Part shown: piece after piece, positions 6,388 to 7,440 of the stretch | Numbering within the stretch: the stretch's first letter is position 1 | Layout: each line of letters starts with the position of its first letter | Source: Sphingomonas sp. | GTDB taxonomy: Bacteria; Pseudomonadota; Alphaproteobacteria; Sphingomonadales; Sphingomonadaceae | DNA length: 7,440 nt | Reading direction: 5' to 3' | NCBI GenBank assembly: GCA_025935515.1 | Contig: JAICVC010000106.1 | Coordinates: 1-7,440, forward strand | Notes under the pieces: model-generated | Told to the model about the DNA's origin: nothing | Database searches by the model: none | Seen by the model: only the letters and a program-made list of their open reading frames with translations | Made by a program: the position numbers and the translations under genes

Positions 6388-7440
6388 TCAGCGCAGATCA
6401 GGCGGGACGGCCTCGCCGCGGATCATCGCGACCGCTTCGTCGAGGTTTATCATCTTCTGATGCTCGTCGCTGCCCAGCCGCCGTAGCGCGACCGTCCCTT
6501 CGTCGGCCTCGCGCTTGCCAACGACCAGCAGCAGGGGGACCTTGGCGAGGCTGTGCTCGCGCACCTTGTAGTGGATCTTCTCGTTGCGGAGATCGGTCTC
6601 GATACGGATGCCGGCCGCCGCGAGCTTCGCCGCGACTTCCCGCGCATAATCATCGGCGTCGGAGACGATGGTCGCAGCCACCGCCTGAACCGGCGCCAGC
6701 CACAGCGGGAACTTGCCCGCATAATGTTCGATCAGAATGCCGATGAACCGCTCGAACGTGCCGAGGATCGCGCGGTGGAGCATCAACGGATGATGCTTCT
6801 CGCCGTCTTCGCCGACGTAGACCGCACCCAGGCGCTGCGGCATCTGCGGATCTAGCTGGAGAGTACCGCACTGCCAGGTGCGGCCGATTGCGTCGGTCAG
6901 ATGGAACTCGAGCTTGGGACCGTAGAAGGCGCCCTCGCCGGGCAGCACTTCATAATCGAGGCCGGTCTGTTTGAGCGCCGTCTCGAGATCGGCCTCGGCA
7001 CGGTCCCATTCCTCGTCGCTGCCGATACGCTGATCGGGCCGGGTTGCGAGCTTCACCTTGTAATCGGCGAAGCCGAGGTCGCGGTACACCAGGTCGAGCA
7101 GTGCGCAGAACCGCTTGGTCTCATCAACCAGCTGGTCGCGCGTGCAGAAGATGTGGCCGTCGTCCTGAGTGAACTGACGAACGCGCATGATTCCGTGAAG
7201 CGCACCGTGCGGCTCATTGCGGTGACAGCAGCCATATTCGGCGAACCGGACCGGCAGTTCCCGGTAGCTGGTGATGCCCTGCTTGAAGACCTGGATATGG
7301 GCTGGGCAATTCATCGGCTTGAGTGCGAGCAGGTCGGCCTCCCCAGTGATCACCGGCTTGCCTTCCTCCGTCGACGGCACCTCGTCAGGAACAACAAACA
7401 TGTTCTCGCGGAACTTGCCCCAATGGCCCGACTGGACCCA
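6388..7440 (-). CDS. thrS: Threonyl-tRNA synthetase, C-terminal part (5' end beyond the window)
   Basis: ThrS charges tRNA-Thr with threonine from ATP; it is a cytoplasmic class II synthetase. The frame is open to the window edge, so the 350 visible residues are roughly the last half of a protein of about 640-670. The ATG at 7401 is internal, because the codons before it read [10 protein letters not shown], a conserved ThrS stretch. Visible: the core zinc/threonine ligands Cys45 (MNCPAH), His96 (DDGHIFC) and His222 ([13 protein letters not shown]), spaced 51 and 177 residues apart, exactly as E. coli Cys334, His385 and His511; motif 2 ([20 protein letters not shown]); motif 3 ([11 protein letters not shown]); and the anticodon-binding domain from PLWLAPVQ to the end, including the [20 protein letters not shown] segment. 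Nothing is missing or altered. The TEG S and editing domains of the N-terminal half are outside the window, as is any thrS operator. It lies upstream of infC on the same strand, as in many bacteria. Confidence 0.98.
   Translation of the reverse strand, partial: WVQSGHWGKFRENMFVVPDEVPSTEEGKPVITGEADLLALKPMNCPAHIQVFKQGITSYRELPVRFAEYGCCHRNEPHGALHGIMRVRQFTQDDGHIFCTRDQLVDETKRFCALLDLVYRDLGFADYKVKLATRPDQRIGSDEEWDRAEADLETALKQTGLDYEVLPGEGAFYGPKLEFHLTDAIGRTWQCGTLQLDPQMPQRLGAVYVGEDGEKHHPLMLHRAILGTFERFIGILIEHYAGKFPLWLAPVQAVAATIVSDADDYAREVAAKLAAAGIRIETDLRNEKIHYKVREHSLAKVPLLLVVGKREADEGTVALRRLGSDEHQKMINLDEAVAMIRGEAVPPDLR

Noticed and set aside
1..7440. Search for a novel multigene system, mobile element, CRISPR array or defence island
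   Set aside because: All long stretches are explained by glnD, a TonB-dependent receptor, a zinc-ribbon gene, infC and thrS. No repeat array, transposase, integrase, tRNA or toxin-antitoxin-like pair was seen on either strand.

Overview
The window looks like ordinary chromosome from a GC-rich alphaproteobacterium, most likely a member of the Sphingomonadales. The evidence is the high-GC coding, a long TonB-dependent receptor of the sphingomonad style (GRNTSAG plug motif, vicinal EECC, proline-rich tail after the beta-barrel), and the form of IF-3, GlnD and ThrS. The genus cannot be fixed from the sequence alone.

Layout: (1) Positions 2-2236, plus strand, hold the 3' four-fifths or so of glnD, the uridylyltransferase/uridylyl-removing enzyme of nitrogen control; its N-terminal catalytic part lies before the window. 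(2) A compact palindrome at 2242-2268 separates glnD from the convergent gene behind it. (3) Positions 2291-5338, minus strand, encode a complete 1015-residue TonB-dependent outer-membrane receptor of unknown substrate. (4) A 150-base spacer (5339-5488) holds the receptor's ribosome binding site and weak inverted repeats. (5) Positions 5489-5710, minus strand, encode a 73-residue zinc-ribbon protein whose ATG overlaps the infC stop codon. (6) infC (IF-3) ends at 5710 and probably begins at 6258 with a non-canonical AUA codon. (7) A 129-base spacer (6259-6387) lies between infC and thrS. (8) The 3' part of thrS (threonyl-tRNA synthetase) runs from 6388 off the right edge.

thrS, infC and the zinc-ribbon gene form a translation-related run on the minus strand. 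thrS next to infC is a widespread arrangement, but rpmI and rplT, which follow infC in E. coli, are absent here and the small zinc-ribbon gene takes their place. The receptor follows on the same strand after a gap and looks like a separate unit. glnD is functionally unrelated and converges on it.

I found no mobile element, CRISPR array, tRNA or rRNA gene, phage gene or defence cassette, and no convincing undescribed multigene system. The points most worth a second look are the likely AUA start of infC, the translationally coupled zinc-ribbon gene, and the receptor's periplasmic polyproline tail and five closely spaced cysteine pairs.
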